From contig JAAYIE010000036.1 in the NCBI GenBank assembly GCA_012744275.1, forward strand, positions 1-53,519: a stretch of 53,519 nt of DNA. The letters are read 5' to 3'. The translations under genes were made by a program, and so were the position numbers. Under the pieces are notes generated by a model. It was not told the DNA's origin and ran no database searches. It saw only the letters and a list, made by a program, of their open reading frames with translations. This DNA comes from Desulfobulbaceae bacterium. GTDB taxonomy: Bacteria > Desulfobacterota > Desulfobulbia > Desulfobulbales > Desulfobulbaceae. Shown piece by piece: positions 1 to 9,168 of the stretch; within the stretch, counting starts at the first letter, position 1; each line of letters starts with the position of its first letter.

Positions 1-354
1 CCTGGTGAGTTGCACGGACAGGCGTATGTTGCAATTTTTATAATGATATTTCAATATGTTAATTGCAGAGGCAAACAACTTTCGTTGATGAATGCTCACG
101 GATTCAGGTAATAAAAAGGGCCAAGTACCGTTCTCATCCCCAAAGAAAGGGTTCCTGTCCGCCAAGTGAAAGTGTATCTTATGTCGACAGCGTTTGCTGA
201 CTCGCAAGTATTAATCAAAAATTAACAAGTTACTATACGTGATACAGACTGTGACATGAAGAAAATTTTGCCACATTTTTTCAGCTTTCCTATTTGTGAA
301 TACATGGAACGCAAGGCCGTTACGTTGGGTCATTTTCAGGGAACAGGAATAAAA
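1..354. other. Intergenic region, no gene recognised
   Basis: No reading frame here resembles a known protein on either strand. The stretch becomes AT-rich toward its right end (about 205-255), which fits a promoter region for the thermonuclease gene that follows, but I could not fix -35 and -10 boxes with confidence. I also see no tRNA-like cloverleaf and no riboswitch that I recognise. Confidence 0.4.
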
Positions 355-864
355 ATGCAAGGTATCGGGAGATTATTTGTTTTTTTGCTGATGCTTTCCG
401 TGTTGTTTCATGCTGCTTCGGCCGTAGCATCTTCGTGGACAGCCGAGGTGATCAGGGTCAACGATGGGGATTCGATCACAGTTAAGCATGATAAACGCAT
501 CGTTAAAGTGCGTTTGTATGGCATTGATAGCCCGGAAATTGAACAGCCCTATGGCCGCACCTCCCGTAGCATTGTCCGTCAATGGCTGGTTGGAAAGCGC
601 GTGAAGGTAGAACCGATGTATCGGGATAGCTATGGCCGTACTGTGGCGCAGGTTTGGGCGGGAGACGCATTGGTTAATGCAGAACTGGTGAAAAACGGCG
701 CCGCCTGGGTGTACCCGCGCTTCTGTCGCGAGCGCGACATATGCGAACCCATGGCCAGAATGCAGCAGAACGCCCAGCAGGCTCGCCTTGGCCTGTGGCA
801 GAATGAAAAACCTGAACCGCCCTGGCAGTGGAAAAGAAAGCAGCGCCAGCAAAGCCGGCGCTAA
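355..864 (+). CDS. Secreted thermonuclease-family (SNase-like) nuclease
   Basis: Predicted Ca-dependent nucleic acid phosphodiesterase of the staphylococcal nuclease fold, acting outside the cytoplasm. The ATG at 355 gives a 169-residue protein with a clear signal peptide (hydrophobic FVFLLMLSVLF, then an Ala/Ser cleavage region). An in-frame ATG at 256 would put a non-signal-like extension in front, so 355 is preferred. The mature part carries the family core: VIRVNDGDSITV, then VRLYGIDSPE with the metal-binding Asp and active-site Arg, then a YGRTVAQVW stretch with the second Arg. The C-terminal tail is rich in Trp, Lys, Arg and Gln. The gene stands alone, upstream of the sucrose genes on the same strand, with about 105 bases between them. 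The family is secure; the physiological role (nutrient DNA use or repair) is not shown by the sequence. Confidence 0.9.
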   Translation: MQGIGRLFVFLLMLSVLFHAASAVASSWTAEVIRVNDGDSITVKHDKRIVKVRLYGIDSPEIEQPYGRTSRSIVRQWLVGKRVKVEPMYRDSYGRTVAQVWAGDALVNAELVKNGAAWVYPRFCRERDICEPMARMQQNAQQARLGLWQNEKPEPPWQWKRKQRQQSRR

Positions 865-969
865 CGGGTAGCAGCCACTTTCTTGACAAGTCGGGCATGA
901 CCGCTATGGTAGTAAGTGAGTTGCCGTTCAAAAAACACTCATTTTATCATCCATATATCGACCAAACAC

Positions 970-1884
970 ATGCCCTTTGCATCAGCACCAGTGCTCATTT
1001 TTGGCGAAGTTCTGGCAGATATCTTTCCAGAGCGCACAACTCTTGGCGGAGCTCCCTTCAACGTGGCCTGTCATTTAGCCGCCTTTGGCGAGAATCCGCT
1101 TTTTATCACCCGTACGGGAAAGGATCCGTTGCAGGATGCGCTGTTGCAGCGCATGCATAAATTTAACATGTCTACCAAAGGTGTGCAGATTGATCCTGAC
1201 CACGCAACCGGTCAGGTCGAGGTGCACATCGACAATCAGGGTGGACATGTCTTTAGCATTAAGGCGGATCAAGCCTACGACTATATTGATGCGGATCAGG
1301 CGCTTGCCGTGGCGCGAGAACACCAGCCGCATCTCTTTTATTTTGGTACCCTGGCGCAACGGAACAAAGTATCGCGAATGGCATTTCGAGCGCTGCATAC
1401 ACATCTGCGTTGCAAACGGGTAAGCGATATCAACCTGCGGCTGCCATGGTATACCGTCCCAACCATCATGGATACGCTTACCGCCTCCGATGTGGTCAAG
1501 ATGAGCCTGGAAGAGTTGCAGTTGCTTGCCCATGAATTGCAACTTTCTGGCTCTGCACAAGAACAATGGGCCAGGGACCTGGCTGAACGCTTTAGCCTTG
1601 AGCGCCTCCTGATCACTTGTGGCGGCGATGGAGCCTGGCAGTGGCGACAGGAAGGCAAAACTCTGCATGCACCTCCAGCCCAATCTTCAAGTGCAGTGGT
1701 CGACACGGTCGGTGCAGGCGATGCCTTTACTGCGGTTATCCTACTGGGCTTGTTGCACAACTGGCCTGATCAACTTAGCCTTAACCGGGCAAATGCCTTT
1801 GCCCGAGCGATATGCACAATTCGGGGAGCCATCCCAGACGATTCGTCCTTTTACACACCATTTTTGGAGGCCTGGCATGGATGA
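970..1884 (+). CDS. PfkB-family carbohydrate kinase, probable fructokinase
   Basis: ATP-dependent sugar kinase of the ribokinase/PfkB family, 304 residues from the ATG at 970. An upstream in-frame ATG at 916 adds 18 residues that do not fit the family, whose proteins begin directly with a strand like PVLIFGEVLADIF. Visible motifs are the N-terminal sugar-binding GGAPFNVACHLAAFG and the C-terminal anion-hole/catalytic-base motif DTVGAGDAFTA. The gene overlaps the next start by 8 bases, so it is translated with sucrose-phosphate synthase. That context makes fructose the likely substrate: sucrose synthase downstream releases fructose, and the fructose 6-phosphate made here would feed sucrose-phosphate synthase. 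Specificity is inferred from context; adenosine or another ketohexose cannot be excluded from sequence alone. Confidence 0.86.
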   Translation: MPFASAPVLIFGEVLADIFPERTTLGGAPFNVACHLAAFGENPLFITRTGKDPLQDALLQRMHKFNMSTKGVQIDPDHATGQVEVHIDNQGGHVFSIKADQAYDYIDADQALAVAREHQPHLFYFGTLAQRNKVSRMAFRALHTHLRCKRVSDINLRLPWYTVPTIMDTLTASDVVKMSLEELQLLAHELQLSGSAQEQWARDLAERFSLERLLITCGGDGAWQWRQEGKTLHAPPAQSSSAVVDTVGAGDAFTAVILLGLLHNWPDQLSLNRANAFARAICTIRGAIPDDSSFYTPFLEAWHG

Positions 1885-4039
1885 AAAACCGAAAAACAGG
1901 CAGAAAAAACTTGTTATACTGATGATCAGTGTACACGGACTTGTACGCGGGAGCGATCTGGAGTTGGGACGCGATGCGGACACCGGGGGCCAGGTGACCT
2001 ATGTAGTCGAATTGGCCAGACAACTCGGGCGGCATTCCGGGGTTGAACGGGTTGACCTGCTGACCCGGCGCATTGAAGACGATCGGATTGATGCTTCCTA
2101 TGGGCGGGCGGAAGAGCCTTTGGGGCCAGGCGCACGCATCGTACGTTTACCGTGTGGCCCAAAACGATATATTCGTAAAGAATTACTCTGGCCGCATCTC
2201 GATGAACTGGTGGACAATTGCCTCTTGTTTATTCGTCAACAAGGGCAGCTACCAGATCTGCTCCACAGTCACTATGCCGATGCGGGCTATGTTGGTCAGC
2301 AGCTTTCAGGTATACTGGGAATACCGCTTATCCATACCGGCCATTCCCTTGGCCGCCCAAAGCTTGAGCGCCTGCTCGCCAGCGGTCGCAAAGCGAGTGC
2401 TATCGAGCGGCAGTTTAACCTTGCTCACCGCATTGCCGTTGAAGAAGATCTACTTACCCACGCATCCATGATTGTTACCAGTACGCGGCAGGAAGTGGAT
2501 GAACAATACGGTTTGTATGACAACTATAGCCACGGTCGCTTTGAAGTTATTCCTCCAGGCACAGACACTTCCCGTTTTGCCCCGTCTGCCAATACCAGAA
2601 AAAGTAAATTTTCTCTGCCCTTTATCGACCGTTTTTTACACGAACCCAATAAGCCCATGGTGCTGGCACTGTGCCGACCCGATCCGCGTAAGAATATCCG
2701 CGGGCTGATAACCGCTTTTGGCGAAGATACTGAACTGCAGACATGGGCAAATCTGGTGATCGTGGCCGGAAATCGTGATGATATCAGAAAGATGGACACT
2801 TCGTCAGCAACTGTGCTGACCAATATGCTGCTTGATATAGACCGTTATGACCTTTGGGGAAGGGTTGCTATCCCCAAGCATCACTGCCCCGAAGATGTAC
2901 CGGATATTTACCGGCTGGCAGCCAGGCGGCGGGGAGTATTTGTAAACCCGGCTCTAACTGAACCTTTTGGGCTGACCTTGATTGAAGCAGCAGCCAGCGG
3001 TCTGCCTTTTGTTGCCACCGAGGATGGTGGTCCACAGGAAATTGTCGCTAATTGCAAGAGTGGCGTTTTAGTCGACCCGCTTGATCCGCCTGCTTTAGCC
3101 CAAGGCCTCAGGTACCTTCTGGAGGACCGGAAACGCTGGCTGCAATATTCTCGCAATGGGATTGCCGGTGTTCGCAACCACTATAGCTGGAGTGCTCACA
3201 GTGCACAATACGTAAAAAATGCGAGAAAATTATTGCACCGCAGCCGCAAGCGACTGCGTCGGCAGCAGGCCTTTACCCTGCAAGACGGGAGATCCCCCGT
3301 CCCTCTGGCACAGAATGCCCTTATCACTGACATCGACAACACGCTCCTGGGAGATAAGACCAGTTTACGGCGCTTGATCGCATGGCTTGAAAAGCAGGCC
3401 GGTACAGTTGCCTTTGGTATCGCCACCGGCCGTAGCTTGGAAAGTGCACTAGCTGTGCTCGATTTGTGGAATGTCCCCCCCCCTAACGTATTGATCACCT
3501 CGGTGGGCAGTGAAATCAACCATGGGCCTGATCTGCATCCGGATGCCGGCTATCGTAATCATATCCGTTATCGCTGGCGTCGCAGCGACCTGGTAAAGGC
3601 GTTGACCGATTTTCCCGGATTGCAGCTTCAGCCTGCTGATAATCAACGGGAATTTAAAATCAGCTTTGATGTAGACCCCACGTCCTTCTCCTCAGTGGCT
3701 GAAATGCATGCGCTGTTGGGCAGGCACAAGCTTCATGCAAATCTGATTTATTCCCACGAAGCTTATCTGGATGTGTTGCCTGTACGCGCCTCCAAGGGGC
3801 ATGCTGTACGTTATTTGGCGTACCGCTGGGGCTTGCCGCTGCATGCCTTTCTTGTTGCCGGAGATTCAGGCAATGATATTGAAATGATGGTCGGCGATAC
3901 CTTGGGTGTGGTGGTTGGCAATCACAGTCCAGAGCTTGCGCGACTGCGGGGTCGCAGCAAAATTTATTTCGCCCAAGGTACATACGCCCAAGGCATTTTG
4001 GAGGGCTTGAACCACTATGGCCTATCCGAAACAATCTGA
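1877..4039 (+). CDS. Two-domain sucrose-phosphate synthase (GT4 + HAD domain)
   Basis: Makes sucrose 6-phosphate from UDP-glucose (or ADP-glucose) and fructose 6-phosphate. The ATG at 1877 has GGAGG seven bases upstream and gives 720 residues; the frame is open further upstream only because it runs inside the kinase gene. Residues about 10-470 form a GT-B glycosyltransferase: nucleotide-sugar loop RDADTGGQVTYVVELA, HSHYADAGYVG, HTGHSLGRPKLERL, and the EPFGLTLIEAA E-x7-E motif near residue 362. From about residue 485 there is a HAD phosphatase-type domain with DIDNTLLGD, an ATGRS motif and GDSGNDIEMM, as in two-domain bacterial and plant synthases. The catalytic Asp pair DxD is intact, so it may also dephosphorylate sucrose phosphate; no separate phosphatase gene lies nearby. 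A run of nine C (3475-3483) sits inside the HAD part. Confidence 0.93.
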   Translation: MDEKPKNRQKKLVILMISVHGLVRGSDLELGRDADTGGQVTYVVELARQLGRHSGVERVDLLTRRIEDDRIDASYGRAEEPLGPGARIVRLPCGPKRYIRKELLWPHLDELVDNCLLFIRQQGQLPDLLHSHYADAGYVGQQLSGILGIPLIHTGHSLGRPKLERLLASGRKASAIERQFNLAHRIAVEEDLLTHASMIVTSTRQEVDEQYGLYDNYSHGRFEVIPPGTDTSRFAPSANTRKSKFSLPFIDRFLHEPNKPMVLALCRPDPRKNIRGLITAFGEDTELQTWANLVIVAGNRDDIRKMDTSSATVLTNMLLDIDRYDLWGRVAIPKHHCPEDVPDIYRLAARRRGVFVNPALTEPFGLTLIEAAASGLPFVATEDGGPQEIVANCKSGVLVDPLDPPALAQGLRYLLEDRKRWLQYSRNGIAGVRNHYSWSAHSAQYVKNARKLLHRSRKRLRRQQAFTLQDGRSPVPLAQNALITDIDNTLLGDKTSLRRLIAWLEKQAGTVAFGIATGRSLESALAVLDLWNVPPPNVLITSVGSEINHGPDLHPDAGYRNHIRYRWRRSDLVKALTDFPGLQLQPADNQREFKISFDVDPTSFSSVAEMHALLGRHKLHANLIYSHEAYLDVLPVRASKGHAVRYLAYRWGLPLHAFLVAGDSGNDIEMMVGDTLGVVVGNHSPELARLRGRSKIYFAQGTYAQGILEGLNHYGLSETI
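3475..3483 (+). repeat. Homopolymer C9 inside sucrose-phosphate synthase
   Basis: Nine consecutive C residues at about codon 533, roughly 48 codons after the DxDxT motif of the HAD domain. In this sequence the frame is open through the tract. Gain or loss of one base would leave the glycosyltransferase domain intact and cut the phosphatase-like domain. It could be a slippage site or simply a place prone to sequencing error. Confidence 0.8.
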
Positions 4040-4076
4040 TCTGCACATATAACAATCAAGACACTGAGGTGGGGCC

Positions 4077-4184
4077 ATGAGTGCCACCGGTTGTGTCATT
4101 GAGCTTATTCGTCGATATTTCTGCTGTTGCCTCCGCTTGCTCAGGCCATCACTGTATAAGCGCTTGCTGGGCGCACAGCTATAG
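4077..4184 (+). CDS. Small ORF, 35 residues, between SPS and sucrose synthase
   Basis: A short frame with a good ribosome site (GAGGTGG about five bases before the ATG), lying 37 bases after sucrose-phosphate synthase. It ends in a TAG that is itself part of the TAGGAG ribosome site of sucrose synthase, nine bases before that ATG. The product is basic and mildly hydrophobic, with a Cys cluster ([13 protein letters not shown]). I do not recognise a family. Its placement suggests either a small protein of the sucrose operon or a translated leader that couples the two large genes. It may also be chance, since a 35-codon frame is not significant by length. Confidence 0.4.
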   Translation: MSATGCVIELIRRYFCCCLRLLRPSLYKRLLGAQL

Positions 4185-4192
4185 GAGTTCCC

Positions 4193-6589
4193 ATGTTAAG
4201 TCTTGCTCAAAAAGCTGTTAGTGAAAACCGTAACGCGATCTATACACTGCTGCGCCGATATTTTTCTTATGAACACTCTATCCTTCTGCAGTCTGATTTA
4301 TTAGACGGTTTGAGTGAATTGCGTGATGAGGTAGAATATGGTCAGGAAGGCCTGGCAGATGACTCTGCCCTGTTCCGTTTTATTCTGCGAGCTCAAGAAG
4401 GTCTCTTTCGGGCGCCGTGGGCCTATTTTGCCGTACGACCAGGGGTCGCCAGCATGGAATATCTGTGTATCCATGGAGAAACCTTGGTTCCCGAAACGCT
4501 CTCCGCCTCCCAATTCCTCCAATTCAAGGAAATGCTTGCCGAAAACCGGGAGGAAGCATCGCCTTCCGTGCTGGAAGTCGATTTCGCACCTTTTGGTCGC
4601 AATATTCCCCGGCTTGCCGATGCGCGGAGTATTGGCCAAGGCATGCTTTTCCTCAACCGGCAACTTTCCAGTTCCATGTTCGGTAACCGCCGCGCTTGGG
4701 CAGACAAAATGCTGCACTTTCTCACCTTGCACGCCATTGACGGCATGCAGTTGATGGTCCATGACGATACTTTTAAAGACATTGGCAGTTTTGGTGGGGC
4801 TCTGAGGCAGGCAATTACTTTTGTGGAGAAAATCGATGGCAATACCCCTTGGGTAGATTTTGCTTCTCCCTTGGCCAAAATGGGTTTTGAACCGGGTTGG
4901 GGAAACAATGCCGAACAAACGGCAGAAACCATGAATCTGCTTGCAGATGTGCTAACCGCGCCATCGCCAAGCGCGCTGGAAGAGTTCCTGGCCCGCATCC
5001 CTATGGTCTCCAGGCTGCTTATTATTTCTCCCCACGGGTATTTTGGTCAGGACAATGTTTTGGGCCTGCCGGATACCGGCGGACAGGTCGTCTATATCCT
5101 GGATCAGGTGCGCGCCCTTGAGCGGGAAATGCGGGCACGCTTGGAACAGCAGGGTGTACGCGTGGATTCGAAGATTGTCATTGTCAGTCGACTGATCCCT
5201 GAGGCAGGCGATACAACTTGCCATCAGCGCCTGGAAAAGGTCAGCGGCTGTGAAAATGTGTGGATTTTGCGAGTGCCTTTTTATCGGAAAAATGGAGAAA
5301 TTGTACGGCATTGGATTTCTCGTTTTCAAATTTGGCCCTACCTGGAGCATTTTGCCGAGTCTGTGCAACGAGAGGCGTTGGCCGAACTGGGCGGTCGTCC
5401 GGATTTGATTATCGGCAATTATTCCGATGGCAACTTGGTTGCTTCACTGCTTAGCCGCAGGCTCGGGGTCACCCAGTGCACTATTGCCCATGCCCTGGAA
5501 AAGACAAAATACCTGCATTCCGATCTCTATTGGCGGGAAAATGAGGCACAGTACCATTTTGCCTGTCAATATACGGCAGATTTAATTTCCATGAATATGA
5601 CGGATTTCATTATTTCCAGCACCTATCAGGAAATTGCCGGAACCGATGAAACGGTTGGCCAGTATGGCAGTTACCGAGCCTTTACCATGCCAGGCTTATA
5701 CAGGGTGGTGGATGGCATTAATCTCTATGATCCAAAATTCAACATCGTTTCTCCCGGAGCCGATGCCTCGGTTTATTTCTCCCATACTGACAGCGACAGG
5801 AGGTTGACCGGTCTGCAGTCGGAAATCGACGCGTTGCTGTTCGACCCGGAAATCAAGCTGTCGCGCGGCCATTTTGCCAACCCGGATAAGCCAATTTTGT
5901 TCACCATGGCCAGGCTTGATCGGGTGAAGAACTTGACCGGCCTGGTCTCGTGGTTTGGTGCTGCAGAAGAGTTGCGCCAACAGGTCAACCTGCTGGTAGT
6001 TGGCGGCTTTCTTGATGCTGCCTTTTCTTCAGATCATGAGGAGCAGGAACAGATTCGTCGCATGCACGCCCTGATGGATGAGCATGGCCTTGACCAGGAA
6101 ATGAGGTGGCTGGGTATGCGATTGGATAAAAACCTCGCCGGCGAACTATACCGTGTCATTGCGGACCGACGGGGTGCCTTTGTGCAGCCGGCACTGTTCG
6201 AGGCCTTTGGCCTCACCATTATCGAGGCTATGGCTTCAGGATTACCGGTCTTTGCCACCAAGCATGGCGGACCCATGGAGATTATCCAGCACAACAAGTC
6301 TGGTTTTCACATTGACCCTAATTATGGCACACAGGCTGCAGCACAGATGGCCGCATTTTTTGAGCAGTGCCAACACGACCAGAACGAGTGGGTGCGCATC
6401 TCGCACGGCGCACTCAGGCGGGTTGCCGAACGCTACACCTGGGAACTTTATGCCAAGCGCATGATGACGCTTTCGCGCATCTATGGTTTTTGGAAATTTG
6501 CACACGGGGTGGAGCGGGAAGATATGTGTCGTTACCTGGAGATGTTTTACCATCTCCAGTTGCGGCCGCTCATGGGGGAGAAAGAGTAA
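4193..6589 (+). CDS. Sucrose synthase
   Basis: Reversibly converts sucrose plus NDP to NDP-glucose plus fructose. The 798-residue length matches the bacterial/cyanobacterial/plant family. The N-terminal region of about 270 residues is the regulatory part found in sucrose synthases. The GT-B core starts near residue 276 with [20 protein letters not shown], continues with the fructose-site and helix motifs ([31 protein letters not shown]), and ends with the nucleotide-sugar motif [18 protein letters not shown] near residue 670 and KHGGPMEII. The start has TAGGAG upstream. It is the last gene of the kinase-SPS-SuSy set and ends 12 bases from the convergent citrate synthase gene, with no intrinsic terminator between them. 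With its neighbours it can mobilise stored sucrose into UDP- or ADP-glucose for glycogen-type metabolism. Confidence 0.95.
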   Translation: MLSLAQKAVSENRNAIYTLLRRYFSYEHSILLQSDLLDGLSELRDEVEYGQEGLADDSALFRFILRAQEGLFRAPWAYFAVRPGVASMEYLCIHGETLVPETLSASQFLQFKEMLAENREEASPSVLEVDFAPFGRNIPRLADARSIGQGMLFLNRQLSSSMFGNRRAWADKMLHFLTLHAIDGMQLMVHDDTFKDIGSFGGALRQAITFVEKIDGNTPWVDFASPLAKMGFEPGWGNNAEQTAETMNLLADVLTAPSPSALEEFLARIPMVSRLLIISPHGYFGQDNVLGLPDTGGQVVYILDQVRALEREMRARLEQQGVRVDSKIVIVSRLIPEAGDTTCHQRLEKVSGCENVWILRVPFYRKNGEIVRHWISRFQIWPYLEHFAESVQREALAELGGRPDLIIGNYSDGNLVASLLSRRLGVTQCTIAHALEKTKYLHSDLYWRENEAQYHFACQYTADLISMNMTDFIISSTYQEIAGTDETVGQYGSYRAFTMPGLYRVVDGINLYDPKFNIVSPGADASVYFSHTDSDRRLTGLQSEIDALLFDPEIKLSRGHFANPDKPILFTMARLDRVKNLTGLVSWFGAAEELRQQVNLLVVGGFLDAAFSSDHEEQEQIRRMHALMDEHGLDQEMRWLGMRLDKNLAGELYRVIADRRGAFVQPALFEAFGLTIIEAMASGLPVFATKHGGPMEIIQHNKSGFHIDPNYGTQAAAQMAAFFEQCQHDQNEWVRISHGALRRVAERYTWELYAKRMMTLSRIYGFWKFAHGVEREDMCRYLEMFYHLQLRPLMGEKE

Positions 6590-6600
6590 GGCGCTGGCTG

Positions 6601-7749
6601 CTAGGAACGGGAGCCGATATCCACATAATTGGTCAGCGATGGGCCAATATAGTGCGCTTTTGGCCGGATGAGGCGGTTGTTCTTCCACTGCTCCAAGATA
6701 TGTGCGGTCCAGCCCACCGCCCGACTGATGGCAAAGATTGGGGTGAACAATTCAGTGGGTATACCCATTGCGTTGTAGAGCGGGGCGGAAAAGAAATCTA
6801 CATTGGGAAAGACCTTGGAATAGTGCAGCATAGCCTTTTCCACTTCCTGCGCAATTTCGAAGTAGCGGGGTTTACCAACCAGATTGGTGATTTGCCGTGC
6901 AGAATCCCTGAGCACAGTGGCGCGCGGGTCTTCGCAGCGGTACACCCGGTGACCAAATCCCGGCACCTTTTTCTTCTCTTCCAATTGCCGTTTCACCCAG
7001 CCCTCGGCCCTGTAGGCTTCTCCTATTTCCTCCAGCATCTTCATAACCTCCGCATTGGCACCGCCATGCAGTGGGCCTTTGAGGGCAGCTATGGCGCTGG
7101 TCATGGCCGAGTAGATGTCGGTCAGAGTGGCGGCAGTCACCCTGGCGGTAAAGGTAGAAGCATTCAGCTCGTGGTCGGCGTGGAGGATCAGGGAGGTATC
7201 CATGGCCTTGACCATGATGGGATCCGGTTCCTTACCGGTAAGGGTATAAAGAAAGTTAAAGGCAATGCCGCAATTGCTGCGCGGTTCCACCGGTTCGTGT
7301 CCACCCCGGAGACGCTGGTGCGAAGAGATGATCAGGGGAATGCGCTCGGTGATGCGCTGGGCCTTGCGCAGCAAGGCATCGAGACGGGTGTTGCCGCTAT
7401 CCGGATCCCAATGGCCCATGGAGGAAACTGCGGTGCGCAGCACTTCCATAGGGGTGGCAGCATGGGGAAACATGCGCAGGATCATGACGGTTTCAACCGG
7501 CAGGTGCATGGAACCGGTAAAGCCACCAAGAAACGCCTCAAATTCGGTTAGTCCGGGCAAACGCCCGTACCAGAGCAGATAGGCAACTTCTTCGAAGGTG
7601 GAATGCTGTACCAGGTCGGCGACATCGTAACCGCGGTAAAGCAGTTGGCCCGCCTGGCCGTCAACCAGGCAGATGGAAGAATGGCAGGCGACCACGTCGG
7701 CTAGGCCGGGATCGCGGACGCTTGTTTCAGTTTGCTTGTTGTCCGACAT
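6601..7749 (-). CDS. Citrate synthase (or 2-methylcitrate synthase)
   Basis: Condenses acetyl-CoA (or propionyl-CoA) with oxaloacetate. The 382 residues are typical of the shorter citrate/methylcitrate synthase group. Family signatures are visible in order: an N-terminal GQLLYRGYDVADL, HADHELNASTFTARV with a substrate His, GPLHGGANAEVMKML with the catalytic His, KVPGFGHRVYR with the oxaloacetate His, and VDFFSAPLYNAMGIP carrying the catalytic Asp. All three catalytic residues are present. It lies downstream of the D-Ala-D-Ala carboxypeptidase gene on the same strand with a 58-base gap. Sequence inspection does not separate citrate from methylcitrate synthase, and I saw no prpB/prpD neighbour, so plain citrate synthase is the default reading. 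Confidence 0.93.
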   Translation of the reverse strand: MSDNKQTETSVRDPGLADVVACHSSICLVDGQAGQLLYRGYDVADLVQHSTFEEVAYLLWYGRLPGLTEFEAFLGGFTGSMHLPVETVMILRMFPHAATPMEVLRTAVSSMGHWDPDSGNTRLDALLRKAQRITERIPLIISSHQRLRGGHEPVEPRSNCGIAFNFLYTLTGKEPDPIMVKAMDTSLILHADHELNASTFTARVTAATLTDIYSAMTSAIAALKGPLHGGANAEVMKMLEEIGEAYRAEGWVKRQLEEKKKVPGFGHRVYRCEDPRATVLRDSARQITNLVGKPRYFEIAQEVEKAMLHYSKVFPNVDFFSAPLYNAMGIPTELFTPIFAISRAVGWTAHILEQWKNNRLIRPKAHYIGPSLTNYVDIGSRS

Positions 7750-7807
7750 TGATTCGTGTCCTTATTGATGAAGCGGTACAGAGGAAAATTTGATCCTTTC
7801 GCCTCGA

Positions 7808-8920
7808 TCAGCCCCGCCGGAGGTAGTGGTTATCATCCCGTCGACGCTGCAAGTAGCGGCCGACAAGCAGGACAATGGCAAGAAAGGTGAAGAGGCCCAG
7901 GCCGAGGCCCAGGAAAAATTTGCCCCAGCCACTGGATGCGCTGGTTGGTGCAGGTGTAACGCCAGGGGCTTTTGCAGCATCTTGACCTCCACCCGGAGCA
8001 GGGACAGGATCGGCTGAGGAACTGGTTGCAATTGGCTCTGGGCTTGCCAAGGCAGGCGGGGCGTTCTGTGCCTGCTCTGACTGTGCGGGCAGTTGGGTGA
8101 TGGCCTTACCGAGGAGTTCCAGAGCCTTGGCATCCCGCTCTTTTCTGTCGGCGCTCCCCATTACCAGGGTGATCACCCGTTGACCATCTTTCTGGGCAGT
8201 GGCAGCAATGGAAAAGCCAGCAGCTTGAAAAAACCCTGTTTTTAGACCGTCGACTCCAGGCGGTTTTCCCAGCAGGGCATTGTGGTTACGCATGATGAAA
8301 GTATCGTTGCGAAACCCCCGGGTGGTGGTGCTGGTATACTTGAAAACTTCCGGCTTTTTTACCAGTTCACGGCAGAGGATTGCCATATCTCTGGCTGTGG
8401 TGACATCTGTTTTTCTATCCCTTGTTGGCGGCAAACCATGTTCGCTGTAAAAGGTGGTGTTGTTCATGCCAAGTTGCTTTGCGGTGGCATTCATGAGTTC
8501 AACAAACGCCTCTTTTGACCCCGAAATATGCATGGCCAGTGCAGTGGCGGCGTCATTGGCCGATTGCACCATCAGTGCATAGAGCATTTCCTCCACTGTA
8601 AATTGCTCTTTTGGATCGAGATACACCTGTGATCCACCCATCCTGGCCGCTTCAGGTGTTACCTGCACCATGTCGGTCAGAGCGAGTTTCCCTTCCTCGA
8701 TACGAGTTAGGACAATATAGAGATCCATCAGCTTGAGTACACTGGCAGGATAAACCAGGGCGTCGGCGTTGTCCTCAAATAGCACTTCGCCGGTGGCGGA
8801 GTTGACTGCCAGGGCAGAAATATAAGGAGCCTTGGCGATCGTCTGTCGGGTGTTTTGTGCTGCAAACACAGTACTGCTGACCAGAACAAGGCAGGCAACT
8901 AAAACAACAATGCGCTTCAT
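7808..8920 (-). CDS. D-alanyl-D-alanine carboxypeptidase (PBP5/6 family)
   Basis: Periplasmic, membrane-tethered DD-carboxypeptidase that trims peptidoglycan stem peptides. The ATG at 8920 (with GGAG upstream) begins a standard signal peptide MKRIVVLVACLVLVSS; a longer frame to 9010 lacks a signal start. The product has 370 residues. The three active-site motifs are present: SVLK (Ser60, Lys63), the SAN triad in QSANDAAT, and KTG in DGLKTGFF. After the catalytic domain comes a Pro/Ala/Ser-rich linker, then one C-terminal transmembrane helix (GLGLGLFTFLAIVLLVG) ending in a short Arg-rich cytoplasmic tail. E. coli PBP5 instead uses an amphipathic helix, so this is a true single-span anchor. It appears to lack the full second beta domain of PBP5. 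Confidence 0.92.
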   Translation of the reverse strand: MKRIVVLVACLVLVSSTVFAAQNTRQTIAKAPYISALAVNSATGEVLFEDNADALVYPASVLKLMDLYIVLTRIEEGKLALTDMVQVTPEAARMGGSQVYLDPKEQFTVEEMLYALMVQSANDAATALAMHISGSKEAFVELMNATAKQLGMNNTTFYSEHGLPPTRDRKTDVTTARDMAILCRELVKKPEVFKYTSTTTRGFRNDTFIMRNHNALLGKPPGVDGLKTGFFQAAGFSIAATAQKDGQRVITLVMGSADRKERDAKALELLGKAITQLPAQSEQAQNAPPALASPEPIATSSSADPVPAPGGGQDAAKAPGVTPAPTSASSGWGKFFLGLGLGLFTFLAIVLLVGRYLQRRRDDNHYLRRG

Positions 8921-9168
8921 GACACGACTCCGGGCACGGCAAAGAAAGGCAGGAAATTCAAACAGGTCTGGCAAAGGTTGCACACAGCGCGATAAGGCCG
9001 CAGGCAACATCAGATATATATTTCAAAGCCTATAAAAATACCGGACAGAGCTGGCGCTGTCAATGAATCAGCAGGGATTTCCTGGTTGAAAACCGCTGAA
9101 CAAGACAAACAGAATCCGAATAATAATGGAGGGAGAGCAGCACGCTCCTCAAATGACAAGCAGTACTT

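Noticed and set aside
1-255. Riboswitch or small RNA before the thermonuclease gene
   Set aside because: I looked for known riboswitch cores and a terminator hairpin and saw neither.
6367-7551. Long open frame on the plus strand opposite citrate synthase
   Set aside because: It is antisense to a well-conserved enzyme with all catalytic residues, has no ribosome site and resembles no family.
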